Shown here one piece after another: positions 63,093 to 64,000 of a stretch of 64,000 nucleotides of DNA (its first letter is position 1; each line of letters opens with the position of its first letter). The DNA is from JAFGPL01 sp963781805 (GTDB lineage: Bacteria > Bacteroidota > Bacteroidia > Bacteroidales > UBA10428), in assembly GCA_963781805.1 (NCBI GenBank), contig CAWAHF010000004.1:5828001-5892000 (forward strand), in the 5' to 3' direction. Under the pieces are notes generated by a model. That model was not told the DNA's origin and ran no database searches. It worked only from the letters and a program-made list of their open reading frames with translations. A program made the position numbers and the translations under genes.

Positions 63093-64000
63093 TTAATATT
63101 CAATCACTTGCTCTGTCCATGTTGGCCCTTTTATGTAAAACCTTCCGTTCTTATAGTATACTGGTTCGTATCCCATCTGAGGCGTTAACTCCCATGATTT
63201 AAAGGTTTGGCTATAAGGGTAGGGTCTTTTTTCATACATCATGTAATGACAAGAGCTCCATAGTTGACCGTCTGGTCCCTCGAATAAGGCATTATGTCCT
63301 GTTTCGCAATAAGGATCTTCGCTGTCCTGGAATTTTAAATGGTCATAACCGCCACTTATTGCAAGTTCAGGTCGATAACCTTTTTTACGTGTGCCAAAAA
63401 TAGGTTCACGCGATACCAGTTCCCATGGGCCGAGCGGTGTCTTAGATTTTAAAAGGCCAATCTCGTATCCACGGGTCCATGATGAAAAAAACATAAAATA
63501 AGTATCATCTCTTTTAACAACAAATGGAGCTTCAATGCCACCAACCATCCATTCGGTATAGCCAGGCTCTTTTTTATCGAGAAATTTTTGAATGGGGGTA
63601 GTAAGTTTGCCTGAAGTTAAGTCAATTTTAGCCTGAAAAAGGCCGTTGCCACTGCAATAAAAATAAACCTGCCCGTCTTCGTCTTCAAAAAGTGTTGCAT
63701 CATTGTTGTACTGGGGAGTTAAAGGCCCATTAACCAGCGTATAAGGTCCGGTAACCTTATCCGACGAAAACAACCAGACACTGTGTGTATTCATTCCTTT
63801 TGGATCTTCTTTTGTTACTTTCCCGCTGTTTATAGTAAGCCAGAATTTATTTTGAATAAAATGAATTTCAGGAGCCCAAAACCGGCCGTTATAAGGGCAA
63901 TCGGCTGATAGTTTGCTGGCGTCGATAATCCAGGAATGTTGTTTCCAGTGAATTAAATCATCCGAAACCAACAGACGGACACCAGGATTTGGGCCTGTCC
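63093..64000 (-). CDS. GH43-family glycosidase, 5' end outside window
   Basis: At least 302 residues of a five-bladed beta-propeller enzyme. The frame is open to the window edge (TGPNPGVRLLVSDDLIHW), and the N-terminal catalytic Asp is not in view. Visible motifs: GRFWAPEIHF, the pKa-modulating Asp in YNNDATLFEDEDGQ, and the acid Glu in GGIEAPFVV. Typical activities are arabinofuranosidase, xylosidase or galactosidase. It is the third glycosidase of the locus, about 230 bp upstream of GH29, so the PUL extends to the right beyond the window. Confidence 0.88.
   Translation of the reverse strand, partial: TGPNPGVRLLVSDDLIHWKQHSWIIDASKLSADCPYNGRFWAPEIHFIQNKFWLTINSGKVTKEDPKGMNTHSVWLFSSDKVTGPYTLVNGPLTPQYNNDATLFEDEDGQVYFYCSGNGLFQAKIDLTSGKLTTPIQKFLDKKEPGYTEWMVGGIEAPFVVKRDDTYFMFFSSWTRGYEIGLLKSKTPLGPWELVSREPIFGTRKKGYRPELAISGGYDHLKFQDSEDPYCETGHNALFEGPDGQLWSSCHYMMYEKRPYPYSQTFKSWELTPQMGYEPVYYKNGRFYIKGPTWTEQVIEY

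Overview
The window is AT-rich chromosomal DNA of a member of the Bacteroidota, most likely a Bacteroidales/Marinilabiliales-type polysaccharide degrader. Evidence is the SusC/SusD pair, a hybrid two-component system fused to an AraC domain, many secreted glycoside hydrolases, lipoprotein signals with a Cys box, DUF5777 and LamG proteins, and Bacteroidota-type type II toxins. No rRNA, tRNA or CRISPR array was recognised.

Region 1 (about 1-14.4 kb) is accessory DNA. It opens with the 3' part of an IS91-family HUH transposase. A run of genes follows, all on the minus strand and separated by imperfect palindromes of about 85-140 bp. The palindromes look like integron attC sites: inverted outer core boxes ending in AAC/GTT, unequal unpaired spacers, then long paired arms. 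For six of the gene units the 8-10 bases at one end are complementary to those at the other end, as expected for integron cassettes (split R'/R'' box). Cassette contents are an S41 peptidase plus membrane-like protein, a metalloprotease, secreted and TPR proteins, two HigBA-type modules, ParDE and a thioredoxin-fold protein. No integrase is present, so this would be a CALIN-type array (attC cluster lacking an integrase). Three group II introns sit at or beside the palindromes; only one carries a reverse transcriptase.

Region 2 (14.4-21 kb) holds a 21-bp-period tandem repeat upstream of an unrecognised conserved-looking protein, a GH2 glycosidase, a broken nucleotidyltransferase, and a LamG / DUF5777 / YceI operon.

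Region 3 (21.4-32.9 kb) is a hexuronate catabolism locus around a LacI-type regulator and two near-perfect 14-bp operators. One arm encodes tagaturonate epimerase and glucuronate isomerase (uxaE-like, uxaC). The other encodes a fructuronate-reductase-like SDR, a methyltransferase-fold protein, VanZ-like, a LarA-family nickel-pincer racemase/epimerase, a Gfo/Idh/MocA enzyme, PdxB and 6-phosphogluconate dehydrogenase. The combination suggests a route fructuronate -> mannonate -> gluconate -> 6-phosphogluconate instead of mannonate dehydratase; the gluconokinase step is not in the window.

Region 4 (33-40 kb) contains DUF1697, GNAT, a GH78-like rhamnosidase, an AraC regulator with a small membrane protein, DUF4105, and NudC. 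Region 5 (40-47.9 kb) is a second, more decayed set of minus-strand genes with the same palindrome families and a second copy of the ORF-less group II intron. Region 6 (48.3-64 kb) is a polysaccharide utilisation locus: hybrid sensor, SusD, SusC, GH51 arabinofuranosidase, GH29 fucosidase with CBM6, and a partial GH43, pointing to an arabinose- and fucose-decorated plant or algal glycan.
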